IMG/VR virus record: IMGVR_UViG_3300008219_000053
Coordinates: 1 to 32,525 of that record
DNA from: a virus
DNA length: 32,525 nucleotides
Reading direction: 5' to 3' (one strand)
Under the pieces are notes generated by a model, which made no database searches, was not told where the DNA came from, and saw nothing but the letters and a program-made list of their open reading frames with translations. The translations under genes were made by a program, and so were the position numbers. This document shows positions 1 through 6,051 of the stretch, piece by piece (positions within the stretch are counted from its first letter, which is position 1; each line of letters starts with the position of its first letter).

Positions 1-216
1 CCTATGATCAGTGCGAAGATGAAGGTTTCGGTGCGTAACTACAGTCAACTCGCGACAGAATGTACACCGCCCCCGGATAGTTGCTAGCTCCCTTATAGTT
101 TCCTGTATTTTCTTCATAGCTTCCTGTGCCTCACAGTACGAGCAGAGACGGCGAGGGCTGAGGGCTATGCCCTCGCACAGTACACACCGAATGAATGGGT
201 AGTCTAGTTCACGCAT
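1..216 (-). CDS. Partial triple CxxC zinc-knuckle protein, runs off left edge
   Basis: Reading leftward from an ATG at 216, 72 codons are open to the window edge with no stop. Three CxxC pairs are visible: CVLC at residues 11-14, CSYC at 25-28 and CTFC at 51-54, with a charged helix (about 30-48) between the second and third. This spacing suggests a zinc-binding protein; the third knuckle lacks its partner pair inside the window. The start overlaps the stop of the upstream gene by 8 bases, as expected in this compact leftward operon. The C-terminus may lie at the right edge of the window if the genome is circular (see 32419-32525). Function is unknown; a nucleic-acid-binding role is only an inference from the knuckles. 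Confidence 0.7.
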   Translation of the reverse strand, partial: MRELDYPFIRCVLCEGIALSPRRLCSYCEAQEAMKKIQETIRELATIRGRCTFCRELTVVTHRNLHLRTDHR

Positions 217-559
217 GCGTCACCGCTCCTCGCGCCTTGGCGATGGCATCAAAGGCATCCTGCCATACCTCGTTGGCTCTTTGCTGTGTGTCATCCTCTG
301 GGTAGAAGCCAGCCTCATCGCCTTCCCATTCCATGAGTTGTATGAGGGCGGCTAGCAGATCAGGGGCAGAGGCCAATAACCGCGCGTTGGCCTCGTTCTC
401 AGCATCGTCAACCACCTCTCCAAACCGTGGCCACTCCACTATCGTACCGGACTCAGGTGCGTGGCTATCGCAGAGCAATGCCACTGGCTCGCCCCACGGC
501 CCGATCCGCTCATGGTCAACCGTCCACGGCCCCGGTGTGTGTCCTGTTATGTCTGCCAT
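209..559 (-). CDS. Conserved phage hypothetical protein, HTPGPW...ANARLLASAPDLL type
   Basis: This 116-residue protein has the pattern of a widespread phage and prophage family of unknown function: an N-terminal HTPGPW segment (residues 7-12), then an ANARLLASAPDLLAAL segment in the middle. The start ATG overlaps the upstream stop as TAATG, and a GGAGG ribosome site lies 6 bases upstream, within the sequence GAAGGAGGTCAACTAATG. The C-terminus overlaps the next gene by 8 bases. The protein is acidic and has no cysteine cluster or membrane segment. Family recognition is from memory of the pattern; no biochemical function is known to me. Confidence 0.8.
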   Translation of the reverse strand: MADITGHTPGPWTVDHERIGPWGEPVALLCDSHAPESGTIVEWPRFGEVVDDAENEANARLLASAPDLLAALIQLMEWEGDEAGFYPEDDTQQRANEVWQDAFDAIAKARGAVTHA

Positions 560-831
560 TAGTTGACCTCCTTCACTGACTCAAGATCAATGCCTGCCTC
601 TACGCGAAAGTGGTGCATTTGCAGATACGTAATCATATGCTCCATAGCATGATACCTGTGAACCTTACAGGCCGTGCCTAGTTTCTCCTTCTTGGCTTTC
701 TGCCAGCGTCTTACGTCCGCAGTTGTACCATTTGCGTTACATTCTAGACTACGCCCGATCTCCTCTCCCAGTTCCTTGAGAACATCTATGTCTTCATCCG
801 TAAATGACCAGCTAGTATAGTCGCTTGTCAT
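559..831 (-). CDS. Small hypothetical protein
   Basis: A 90-residue, mixed-charge protein that I do not recognise. It has a predicted helical stretch with many acidic and lysine residues in its first half and a histidine/methionine-rich segment (about residues 58-75). The start overlaps the stop of the upstream gene as ATGA and has a GAAGGAGG ribosome site at good distance; the stop overlaps the next start as TAATG. Translation of the three-gene run from 1217 to 209 is therefore probably coupled. No catalytic motif is visible. Confidence 0.7.
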   Translation of the reverse strand: MTSDYTSWSFTDEDIDVLKELGEEIGRSLECNANGTTADVRRWQKAKKEKLGTACKVHRYHAMEHMITYLQMHHFRVEAGIDLESVKEVN

Positions 832-1217
832 GAGTTGACCTCCTTCATGTCCGTCATGTCCATTTCATCGCCATACCTCTGTGCCTCATGGCCTCGCACG
901 AAAGCGGTATCATTTGTGCCAGCACAGACGCCCCTCACCCACGCAACGCACTCCTTGAATCCTGCATCGGGAGCCTGTTTCTGCCTGTTTGGCTGATAGC
1001 GTATCGCCCATCCATCAATGCCGCTATCGCTCCGCACTGTCCATCCGTAGATTGACCGCACAAGCTGATAGCCCCTACTCCCACGGCGATGATTGATAAC
1101 CTGTGCGTCTGGCAAGCTGTAGCCATGCTCCATGAGAGAGCGCATCGTGTCTTGCTCATGGTCAGGGTCGCCCGCCACCCAGATAAAGGCTCCATCCTGT
1201 GTGGTTCTCATTGCCAT
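828..1217 (-). CDS. Small hypothetical protein, first gene of a promoter-proximal leftward run
   Basis: A 129-residue protein with no family I recognise. The middle (about residues 43-75) is rich in Arg, Gly and aromatic residues; the C-terminus is Asp/Met-rich. A strong GGAGGAGG ribosome site precedes the ATG at 1217. A good sigma-70-like promoter lies just upstream on the same strand (1249-1277), so this gene probably heads its own transcript rather than depending only on read-through from the VWA gene. The stop overlaps the next start as ATGA. Confidence 0.7.
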   Translation of the reverse strand: MAMRTTQDGAFIWVAGDPDHEQDTMRSLMEHGYSLPDAQVINHRRGSRGYQLVRSIYGWTVRSDSGIDGWAIRYQPNRQKQAPDAGFKECVAWVRGVCAGTNDTAFVRGHEAQRYGDEMDMTDMKEVNS

Positions 1218-1248
1218 TAGTTGTCCTCCTCCTTCAAAGTATGTAGCT

Positions 1249-1277
1249 ATGATAGTCTAACGTGTTACCAGTGTCAA
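1249..1277 (-). promoter_or_regulatory. Sigma-70-like promoter, leftward
   Basis: On the minus strand a consensus -35 box TTGACA (1272-1277) is followed by exactly 17 bases and a -10 box TATCAT (1249-1254). It sits about 30 bases upstream of the ATG at 1217 in the only real gap between leftward genes in this part of the window. It would drive the three small genes and the zinc-knuckle gene to the left. Confidence 0.65.
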
Positions 1278-1287
1278 CCACTAGGAC

Positions 1288-1311
1288 ACACCCCACCTGT
1301 ACATGGGGTGT
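1288..1311. other. Intergenic hairpin, possible terminator
   Basis: A perfect 8-bp stem (ACACCCCA / TGGGGTGT) with an 8-base loop lies between the VWA gene stop and the leftward promoter. On the plus strand a T-rich stretch follows some 15 bases later. On the minus strand, which is the transcribed one, no U-tract follows. It may end or slow transcription arriving from the VWA gene, but it is not a canonical terminator in that direction. Confidence 0.35.
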
Positions 1312-1335
1312 ATCCCTCTAGATAATTTTATTTTT

Positions 1336-2430
1336 TTATTTTCCCACCTCGCTTAGCACGACTTGCATCAGGGCCTGCCGCAGCCCCTCGCCGTCCACCT
1401 CTTTGCGGAGTTCGCTGCCAGTGACACACCTGAGAGGGATAACCCGGAACTGGTGGGGCAGGGTAACGTCACTTGGTGTCTCCGGGCAGAGGTTCAGGAC
1501 ATAGGTGGTTACGCCTGCACCACGCTTGCGCTGCCACTCCGCTGCCGCATCGGCATCCTTCTGGCTTTCGAACTCACCATCAGTGAGGATGATATCCAGA
1601 CGCGGGCTACCTATGAGGTTGCGCCTCACCTCTGTGTCGTACATACTCTCGATCAGGGGTGCTAGGTTTGTCTGGACTGCATCGGTGCGGCGGGGGTTCT
1701 CAACAACCATGCGCTGCATCGCTTGGCGTACCATCGCAAGCCGCCTCCGTTGACCCCTGCTACCAGTGTGCACATGGGCAATGCGGTTGTAGCTATACGC
1801 ATCCCATGTGACACCGGGCCACTTGCTGGCTGCGACAAACAGAACCTCCATTAGGTTGTTAGCGACATCCTCCATAGCCGCGGCGCAGTACCCGGTAACA
1901 GGCATATGTGTTGAGCCTGAGTTGTCCACCGCTATGTTAACGTGCTTCTCGTACCCTCGCGCACCTAGTCGCTCCTCTCCCCACCCAGAGCCATCAGTCA
2001 GCAGGCCCACGGGATCGTCAAGCCACTCACCCTCGTCTAGGTTCTCCAGTTCGTGGCTCCTAGTGGCTGACTCAAGGGCAGCTACAAGTGCGTCTGCCTC
2101 GTGCACCATGCGTATCTTACGCTCGTTACCCAGCAGTGCCTGAGCACCGTTCTCACGAGAGTCCTTGTAGACAGCACTCTCGATCTCTGCCTTAGTCATC
2201 GTGGACTCGTTGTATTCCTCAGTCATGCCCTCCCTGATAGCCATACGGGTTTCATCATCAACGTCACCCAGCACATCCAGAATACCCCTGAGCTTGTGAT
2301 CCAAGTAGAACGCTACCAGCTCATCCTTCCTCGCCTCTGCGGCGTAGGTGCTGAAGGCTCTGCTGCGCCCACCACTAATGCGGCTGCTGCCCTGTCGTGC
2401 CTTGGTGTATCCCTGATCTGATCTAGCCAT
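1336..2430 (-). CDS. cobT-like: VWA-domain protein, CobT-like, partner of the adjacent AAA+ ATPase
   Basis: A 364-residue protein with a C-terminal von Willebrand factor A domain holding a complete metal-ion-dependent adhesion site: DNSGS at residues 169-173, threonines at 249 and 254, and TDGE at 283-286. The N-terminal half is charged and helical. VWA proteins encoded beside MoxR-type AAA+ ATPases act as a chelatase-like or remodelling pair. In cobalt chelatase the pair is CobS (ATPase) and CobT (VWA), and CobS/CobT-like proteins are known in many phages, where their role is unsettled. The ATPase gene lies directly upstream with an 31-base AT-rich gap. A GGAGG site precedes the ATG. No CobN-like large subunit is in the window, so a cobalamin role is not demonstrated here. 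Confidence 0.85.
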   Translation of the reverse strand: MARSDQGYTKARQGSSRISGGRSRAFSTYAAEARKDELVAFYLDHKLRGILDVLGDVDDETRMAIREGMTEEYNESTMTKAEIESAVYKDSRENGAQALLGNERKIRMVHEADALVAALESATRSHELENLDEGEWLDDPVGLLTDGSGWGEERLGARGYEKHVNIAVDNSGSTHMPVTGYCAAAMEDVANNLMEVLFVAASKWPGVTWDAYSYNRIAHVHTGSRGQRRRLAMVRQAMQRMVVENPRRTDAVQTNLAPLIESMYDTEVRRNLIGSPRLDIILTDGEFESQKDADAAAEWQRKRGAGVTTYVLNLCPETPSDVTLPHQFRVIPLRCVTGSELRKEVDGEGLRQALMQVVLSEVGK

Positions 2431-2461
2431 TTCATACCTCCAAAAATATTTTTATTTTTTT

Positions 2462-3475
2462 CTACCCTGAGTAATCTCGTGCCGTCCAGACGGCCTTGAT
2501 AACCGCCGCGACGGCGTTGCGCTCGTGCTGCACATCGATCTTGGTGAGGATTGAGGTTGTTAGCATATCCCGGAAGGGTGTCTTGGTCAGGTCTGCCATC
2601 TTGGCAGCCGCCAGTGCCCGGCGAGGAGATATCTGGTAGCTGATCCTCTGGCCTTCCCATGCTACGTACAGACGCTCGATCATCATAACCGCATCGGGTA
2701 TGTAGGCCTTCCTGACTTTGTGTGCCCTGAGCATAGCCGTCAGGCCCTCACCCAACAACGGTGGCACGGTGATAGACCAGAACCTGTCACGCAATGCCTC
2801 GTTCATGAGCTTGGTGCCTTGGTAGCCGGGGTTCCGGGTAAGAAAGCACCGGAAATCCGGGTGCACCTCGATAGCCCTACCGCCTACCACAAAGGTAGAG
2901 CCTATGGTGCCGGGGCGGTCAAGCATACCATTGAGGAACCCCAGTGCGTCAGGCTCTGCCATGTTGGCCTCGTCTATGAGTGCCCAGTCACCGTTTTTGG
3001 CGGCACTCGCAAACTCGCTGGCCTGAAATACAGTACGTCCACCTATCAACTCACGGGTGCCTACTAGGTCACGCTTCCTCAGGCCACCATCAGCCGTGAC
3101 TACTGCCAGCCTGCGGCCCTGCGCCGCTGCTAGGTGGTGCACAGCCAATGTCTTCCCACTCCCGGCTGGCCCCATTAACTCGACATGGCCAATGGTCACA
3201 GCCGCAGTCAGTTCCTGATACCACGGCGGCAGCACATAGCTGCCGTTAATGTCAGCGGTGCCGGGCGGCACGTCAGGCCAGATGACCTGTTCCCGATCCT
3301 CTACAGGTGGTGGTGTCAGGGTGGTGACAGGGTCCATATGGACTGACGGCCCGTCTCTGTAATCGTCAGCCAGAGCGGCCACAATTATAGACTTCTTGGC
3401 CGATGCTATCCCTGCGGCGGTTGCCATGCGCCGCAGGTCATGTATGCTAAGTGCCTCTAGGTGTGCTCTATCCAA
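2462..3475 (-). CDS. cobS-like: MoxR/CobS-like AAA+ ATPase with SAP-like N-terminus
   Basis: This 337-residue ATPase has Walker A GPAGSGKT (residues 102-109), Walker B LIDEAN (166-171), a sensor-1 asparagine in FLTRNPGY (211-218) and an arginine-finger region EALRDRF (226-232), the standard order for the MoxR/CobS group. Residues 4-36 form a short helix-turn-helix pattern (LxxLSIHDLRRMATAAGI) resembling SAP or Rho-N domains, which bind nucleic acid; this is by eye. The start is TTG, with AGAGAGG upstream. The VWA partner follows directly on the same strand. Together they probably form a ring ATPase plus metal-binding adaptor that remodels an unknown target. The extra N-terminal domain hints that the target involves DNA or RNA. 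Confidence 0.88.
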   Translation of the reverse strand: MDRAHLEALSIHDLRRMATAAGIASAKKSIIVAALADDYRDGPSVHMDPVTTLTPPPVEDREQVIWPDVPPGTADINGSYVLPPWYQELTAAVTIGHVELMGPAGSGKTLAVHHLAAAQGRRLAVVTADGGLRKRDLVGTRELIGGRTVFQASEFASAAKNGDWALIDEANMAEPDALGFLNGMLDRPGTIGSTFVVGGRAIEVHPDFRCFLTRNPGYQGTKLMNEALRDRFWSITVPPLLGEGLTAMLRAHKVRKAYIPDAVMMIERLYVAWEGQRISYQISPRRALAAAKMADLTKTPFRDMLTTSILTKIDVQHERNAVAAVIKAVWTARDYSG

Positions 3476-3512
3476 TTTGTTCCTCTCTCTCTGCCTATTC
3501 GGCTAGTTGAAA

Positions 3513-3818
3513 CTATAATGACCGTCCAAGTTCACTAATCTGGGCGAACAAATTACTCCAAGCGCAATTCGCGTGCATTAACATCATTTTATGTTGCCGC
3601 GGGTAAAAGTTCGCGCAATGGTCATCTTCTAGGTAGATAGTTTCGCCACACTGGCGGCTATCACAGTAGGTCGGAAACCATGCCGCGGTGACACGCGCCC
3701 CATATATGGGTTTTCGCGCTCTCTTCATGCGTTCTGGTGTCAGTAGCTCAACGCCGACCCCACAATATTTCCAATGGCCGCGCTTGTCCTGTCGGAATTT
3801 GTCATAATTTATACCCAT
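3513..3818 (-). CDS. Small cysteine/histidine-containing hypothetical protein
   Basis: A 101-residue basic protein with cysteines at 19, 52, 57, 68 and 85 and histidines at 67, 76 and 82. The C52-x4-C57-x10-C68 plus H/C arrangement could bind zinc or form an HNH-like knuckle, but no complete HNH motif is visible. A strong AGGAGAGGA ribosome site precedes the ATG at 3818. It lies just upstream of the AAA+ gene with a 37-base gap. No family is recognised. Confidence 0.65.
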   Translation of the reverse strand: MGINYDKFRQDKRGHWKYCGVGVELLTPERMKRARKPIYGARVTAAWFPTYCDSRQCGETIYLEDDHCANFYPRQHKMMLMHANCAWSNLFAQISELGRSL

Positions 3819-3871
3819 GTTCCTCTCCTCTAGCCTTAATCATCAGGCGGCAGGCGGCTAACCCTGCCACT

Positions 3872-3893
3872 AGCGTGACTGAGGAGTCACGCT
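3872..3893. other. Perfect 9-bp hairpin between leftward genes
   Basis: AGCGTGACT and AGTCACGCT form a perfect stem around a 4-base loop in the leader of the 101-residue protein gene. On the plus strand it is followed by TTTCATATTTT, a terminator-like tail, but no rightward gene is known here. On the transcribed minus strand it could be an RNA processing or stability element. Its function is not evident. Confidence 0.5.
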
Positions 3894-3921
3894 TTCATAT
3901 TTTGGGAGTATTCGTGCCTAT
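3886..3921 (-). repeat. Intercistronic stop/ribosome-site cassette, diverged copy
   Basis: On the minus strand the stop codon of the 70-residue gene opens TAGGCACGAATA, followed after a spacer by GAAAGCGTGA, which resembles the AAAGCGAGG part of the other copies. The stop-end 12-mer (3910-3921) is identical to those at 4376-4387 and 5419-5430. Confidence 0.6.
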
Positions 3922-4130
3922 ACTTTGCTGAATTCCTTGCAGCGTGCCGCAGACCTGCCGCGGCTATGCTTGTCCCAGTGCTTAGGTATGCAACGGGTAT
4001 GTATACCCCAGCCATCGCGGACAGCCTGAGTGATACCGTCCATGATACCCAGATCACGCCCACAGCAGCGGCAGGGTGGGATATTGGGCGCGATACGTTC
4101 CAGCCTGACAACCTGATCTTCTATGCTCAT
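3918..4130 (-). CDS. Small phage zinc-finger-like protein
   Basis: A 70-residue protein with C20-x-C22-C23-G and a downstream H44-T-R-C47-I-P-K-H51 segment, plus C64. This arrangement (a CxxCG-like knuckle, a glycine-tryptophan turn, then HTRC) is common in short phage proteins of unknown function and suggests one zinc site. A GTG four codons upstream (4142) is in frame, but it abuts its ribosome site. The ATG at 4130 is preferred because a GAGG lies 6 bases before it. The stop codon opens one copy of the repeated TAGGCACGAATA cassette. Confidence 0.7.
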   Translation of the reverse strand: MSIEDQVVRLERIAPNIPPCRCCGRDLGIMDGITQAVRDGWGIHTRCIPKHWDKHSRGRSAARCKEFSKV

Positions 4131-4133
4131 GAT

Positions 4134-4163
4134 GTGCCTCACTTCCTTGCTATTCGTGCCTAG
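4134..4163 (-). repeat. Intercistronic stop/ribosome-site cassette, copy 1
   Basis: A 30-base element that differs from the copy at 4358-4387 at only 3 positions. On the minus strand it begins with the TAG stop of the upstream gene (TAGGCACGAATAGCAAG) and ends with GAGGCAC, whose GAGG is the likely ribosome site of the next gene. Confidence 0.8.
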
Positions 4164-4354
4164 TATGTGAACCCTACCACCACCACGGTGGCACCCCTTA
4201 AGAATAGTTCCCGGTTCATGTCTTCAGCGTCCATGCAGGTGTATCGCCGTGTCGTGCCACGGATATATTCGCCGCGGATATAAACCTTTGCGGACGTGGA
4301 TGTGCGCCTGAAGAATTCCCCGCGTGCAATGTCCCTAATCTGTGCTGTAGTCAA
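4160..4354 (-). CDS. Conserved small phage protein ending in VVVGFTY
   Basis: A 64-residue protein with the pattern of a widespread short phage family of unknown function: a GEFF segment near residue 12, a YIRGEY core, YTCMDAEDMNRE, and the C-terminal VxVGFTY. It starts with TTG at 4354, six bases after the GAGG supplied by the repeated cassette at 4358-4387. Its own TAG stop opens the next cassette copy. The length matches the family as I remember it. No enzymatic motif is seen. Confidence 0.8.
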   Translation of the reverse strand: MTTAQIRDIARGEFFRRTSTSAKVYIRGEYIRGTTRRYTCMDAEDMNRELFLRGATVVVVGFTY

Positions 4355-4357
4355 TCT

Positions 4358-4387
4358 GTGCCTCGCTTTCTTGCTATTCGTGCCTAT
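4358..4387 (-). repeat. Intercistronic stop/ribosome-site cassette, copy 2
   Basis: Same 30-base element as 4134-4163 with 3 mismatches. It contains the stop codon of the nuclease-like gene (4384-4386) and the GAGG used by the TTG-started gene at 4354. Confidence 0.8.
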
Positions 4388-4740
4388 TGGGCTACTTGTA
4401 CCCCAGACTTGATCACTGTGCTAATTCTCATGTGCTGCCTTAGTGGCACCCGGTACACTGCGACATTATCCCGGCCAGTTATGACCACGACCATGATCAC
4501 ACCTTCTAGTCCGTACTCGTCAAGAAATGCCTGTTTCCTCTCCCATGCCCCGTTTTCGATGTGAATTTTATTGCTGCCAGACAGTGCTAGACCAGACACA
4601 GTTTTGACTTCATATGCTGTGCCATCACTGAAGTCCACCACATCAAACGGGGCATGCTTAGGCGTAGCCTTAGCACCCACTAATCTAGCTACGAGCCTCT
4701 CACCTTTTGCGCCTAGCTTTTCCAATTTTTTAGATACCAA
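4384..4740 (-). CDS. PD-(D/E)XK nuclease-like small protein
   Basis: A 118-residue protein with a restriction-endonuclease-fold signature: E14 in the first helix (GAKGERLVARL), D33 after a short strand in PFDVVDF, and E44-V-K46 in the next strand (YEVKT), followed by alternating strand and helix. These match the E, D and ExK positions of small Holliday-junction-resolvase-like or phage nucleases. The start is TTG, six bases after GAGG in the cassette at 4747-4775. It could be a recombination or DNA-processing nuclease; substrate unknown. The fold call is by motif only. Confidence 0.65.
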   Translation of the reverse strand: MVSKKLEKLGAKGERLVARLVGAKATPKHAPFDVVDFSDGTAYEVKTVSGLALSGSNKIHIENGAWERKQAFLDEYGLEGVIMVVVITGRDNVAVYRVPLRQHMRISTVIKSGVQVAQ

Positions 4741-4746
4741 TTAAAA

Positions 4747-4775
4747 CCTCGCTTTCCTATCTAATTTGTGCCTAT
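4747..4775 (-). repeat. Intercistronic stop/ribosome-site cassette, copy 3
   Basis: On the minus strand this starts with TAGGCACAAATTAG, where TAG is the stop of the 264-residue gene, and ends in GGAAAGCGAGGTT, six bases before the TTG of the nuclease-like gene. It is more diverged in the middle than copies 1 and 2 but keeps both ends. Confidence 0.7.
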
Positions 4776-5566
4776 GGGATCGCTTCAATGACTATGCTGG
4801 GGGTATTTGGCCGCAGATTGCCGGAGCACAGGCCGCATTTGTTGCAATTTGTGCGGCCGCTAGCCTCCGGGCACACCATTTCATCAGCTCGTGGAGCTTC
4901 GCCGACCGCAAGTACTCGGTAAGTACGAAATCCCATGCTGTGGGCCTTATCTAGGGCACTGTCTACGTCCGGCCATGTTATGGGATCAATGCTGGCCATT
5001 GTGTATTCTGCCAGCTCTGGGAAGTTTTCCCACTGGTGTGTATAGCTCGTGAGTTTGCTATCCAGCATTGATAACAGATCGCGCCACACCCAGTCAGGCA
5101 CACTGGCCGGGTCTCCATATGCACCTAGTCGAACACCTAGTGGTTTTCCGGGATTCTTGCATAGTCTGCGCGGATGTGTCTTGGCACAGTCACAGGACTT
5201 GAGTGAAGATATCAATTCGCTAGCTTCCAATGGCGTAATGCTAGCCACATTCCCAGCTTTCCAAGATTTCCATGCTCCTTCAGGGCCTCTCCACTTGTCC
5301 ACGTAGCAAGGTATATTGCTTTCACCTGCCGTCTTAAGTTGCTTTGCGATAATCGGCCGTAGAAAACAACTTCCACACACGGCTTCATCCGATCCCGTAG
5401 TTACTGCAATTGTAGGGGATTCGTGCCTATGTAGGATGAATACTTGGATCATATCCAAAGTCTTGCCATTGATCGACCTTTGGTCAAAGGCGGAAGCTAG
5501 GACAATGATATCGTCAGTGTCTGACGTGTTCCGGCCATCATAAAGCAATCGACTATTCACGTTCAT
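4772..5566 (-). CDS. Cysteine-rich conserved phage protein (GAYGDP / YTHQW / CNKCGLC)
   Basis: A 264-residue protein with clustered cysteines: CGSC (64-67), C87, CDC (125-127), C136, C232 and CNKCGLC (241-247). Between them are GAYGDP (148-153) and SYTHQW (174-179). I recognise this arrangement from phage proteins of unknown function, especially of actinobacterial and environmental phages. The final CxxCxxC could bind zinc or an iron-sulphur cluster; this is inference. The TTG at 5581 is in frame, but the ATG at 5566 has GAGGAG seven bases upstream and is preferred. It is the first gene leftward from the control region and so probably the first expressed. Confidence 0.78.
   Translation of the reverse strand: MNVNSRLLYDGRNTSDTDDIIVLASAFDQRSINGKTLDMIQVFILHRHESPTIAVTTGSDEAVCGSCFLRPIIAKQLKTAGESNIPCYVDKWRGPEGAWKSWKAGNVASITPLEASELISSLKSCDCAKTHPRRLCKNPGKPLGVRLGAYGDPASVPDWVWRDLLSMLDSKLTSYTHQWENFPELAEYTMASIDPITWPDVDSALDKAHSMGFRTYRVLAVGEAPRADEMVCPEASGRTNCNKCGLCSGNLRPNTPSIVIEAIP
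5419..5430 (-). repeat. Extra copy of the 12-mer ATAGGCACGAAT inside a gene
   Basis: The cassette's stop-end 12-mer recurs exactly here, but inside the coding frame of the cysteine-rich protein (read as HRHES), not at a stop codon. The recurrence argues that the DNA or RNA sequence itself may matter, apart from the stop codon. Confidence 0.55.
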
Positions 5567-5596
5567 TGATTCACTCCTCAAGCTAAGATTGTAGGC

Positions 5597-5625
5597 ATGC
5601 TAGCACACTATGTGCCATGCTGCAA
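5597..5625 (-). promoter_or_regulatory. Candidate leftward promoter
   Basis: On the minus strand TTGCAG (5620-5625), a 17-base spacer and TAGCAT (5597-5602) lie about 30 bases before the ATG of the cysteine-rich gene at 5566. The -35 match is weak (3 of 6) and the -10 match moderate (4 of 6), but position and spacing fit. Confidence 0.4.
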
Positions 5626-5638
5626 TAGGTATCACGAT

Positions 5639-5703
5639 ATTGGTGCTGTGGTAGCTGTAGGGTGCTTGATAATTGGTGCTGGAATAGGAGCTGGTAGGGT
5701 GCT
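5639..5703. repeat. Two imperfect direct repeats
   Basis: The segments 5639-5666 and 5672-5703 each begin with ATTGGTGCTG and end with GTAGGGTGCT, with a variable middle. They lie just upstream of the candidate leftward promoter and could be regulator sites for leftward genes. Confidence 0.55.
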
Positions 5704-5838
5704 AGTGGGGGAAAGTTAACAGTCGACCGCAGCAGTACCAAAAGGGCCCGGTACCGAAACTTAGCACCACTCAGGCGGCAGGGCCTTTTTGCGGTATAAG
5801 GAACGGGTGCTGCGCGCTTCGGAAACACTACAATGGCT

Positions 5839-5885
5839 AGCGACAGGAGCGGTAGCGACTGTCGCGGTTGCTGGTTACTGTCGCT
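5839..5885. promoter_or_regulatory. Nested GCGAC/GTCGC inverted repeats, possible operator cluster
   Basis: AGCGACAG (5839-5846) pairs exactly with CTGTCGCT (5878-5885). Between them is the symmetric GCGACTGTCGC (5855-5865). A fourth pair, CGACA (5934-5938) and TGTCG (5945-5949), follows downstream. Such spaced symmetric sites usually bind dimeric regulators or initiators; the protein is not identifiable here. Confidence 0.5.
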
Positions 5886-5962
5886 GATGATGGGTATGGC
5901 TTAGAGTTCTTCTGGTCTTAATAGGGGTACCCCCGACAGACTTTTGTCGCTAAAGGCTTCCG

Positions 5963-5991
5963 TTGACACAGGTCCTTGGTTGCTGTACTTT
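5963..5991 (+). promoter_or_regulatory. Rightward (late) promoter candidate
   Basis: TTGACA (5963-5968), a 17-base spacer and TACTTT (5986-5991) form a plausible promoter facing the virion gene block. The -10 box is overlapped by the first 17-bp palindrome (5987-6003), so a protein bound there would block or modulate initiation. Confidence 0.5.
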
Positions 5992-6003
5992 ACTCGGTAA
6001 AGT
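5987..6003. promoter_or_regulatory. Operator-like palindrome, copy 1
   Basis: A perfect 7-3-7 inverted repeat, ACTTTAC-TCG-GTAAAGT, lying over the -10 box of the rightward promoter candidate. The same arms recur at 6052-6068 with a different 3-base centre. Confidence 0.65.
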
Positions 6004-6051
6004 GGAGTAATGTTACTAGTAAAGTTTTTAGTTTCGTGCCTGAGGTGTGTT

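Noticed and set aside
3887-4111. Alternative minus-strand frame overlapping the small zinc-finger-like gene
   Set aside because: The frame at 3918-4130 has conserved-looking Cys/His spacing, a ribosome site and the cassette stop codon; the alternative has none of these.
5720-5790. Possible tRNA or terminator around AAAAGGGCCC...GGGCCTTTTT
   Set aside because: The arms mismatch and are separated by about 36 bases; no cloverleaf or T-loop could be folded by eye.
5583-5828. 81-codon minus-strand open frame in the control region
   Set aside because: It has no ribosome site and no protein-like pattern, and it overlaps the leftward promoter candidate and direct repeats.
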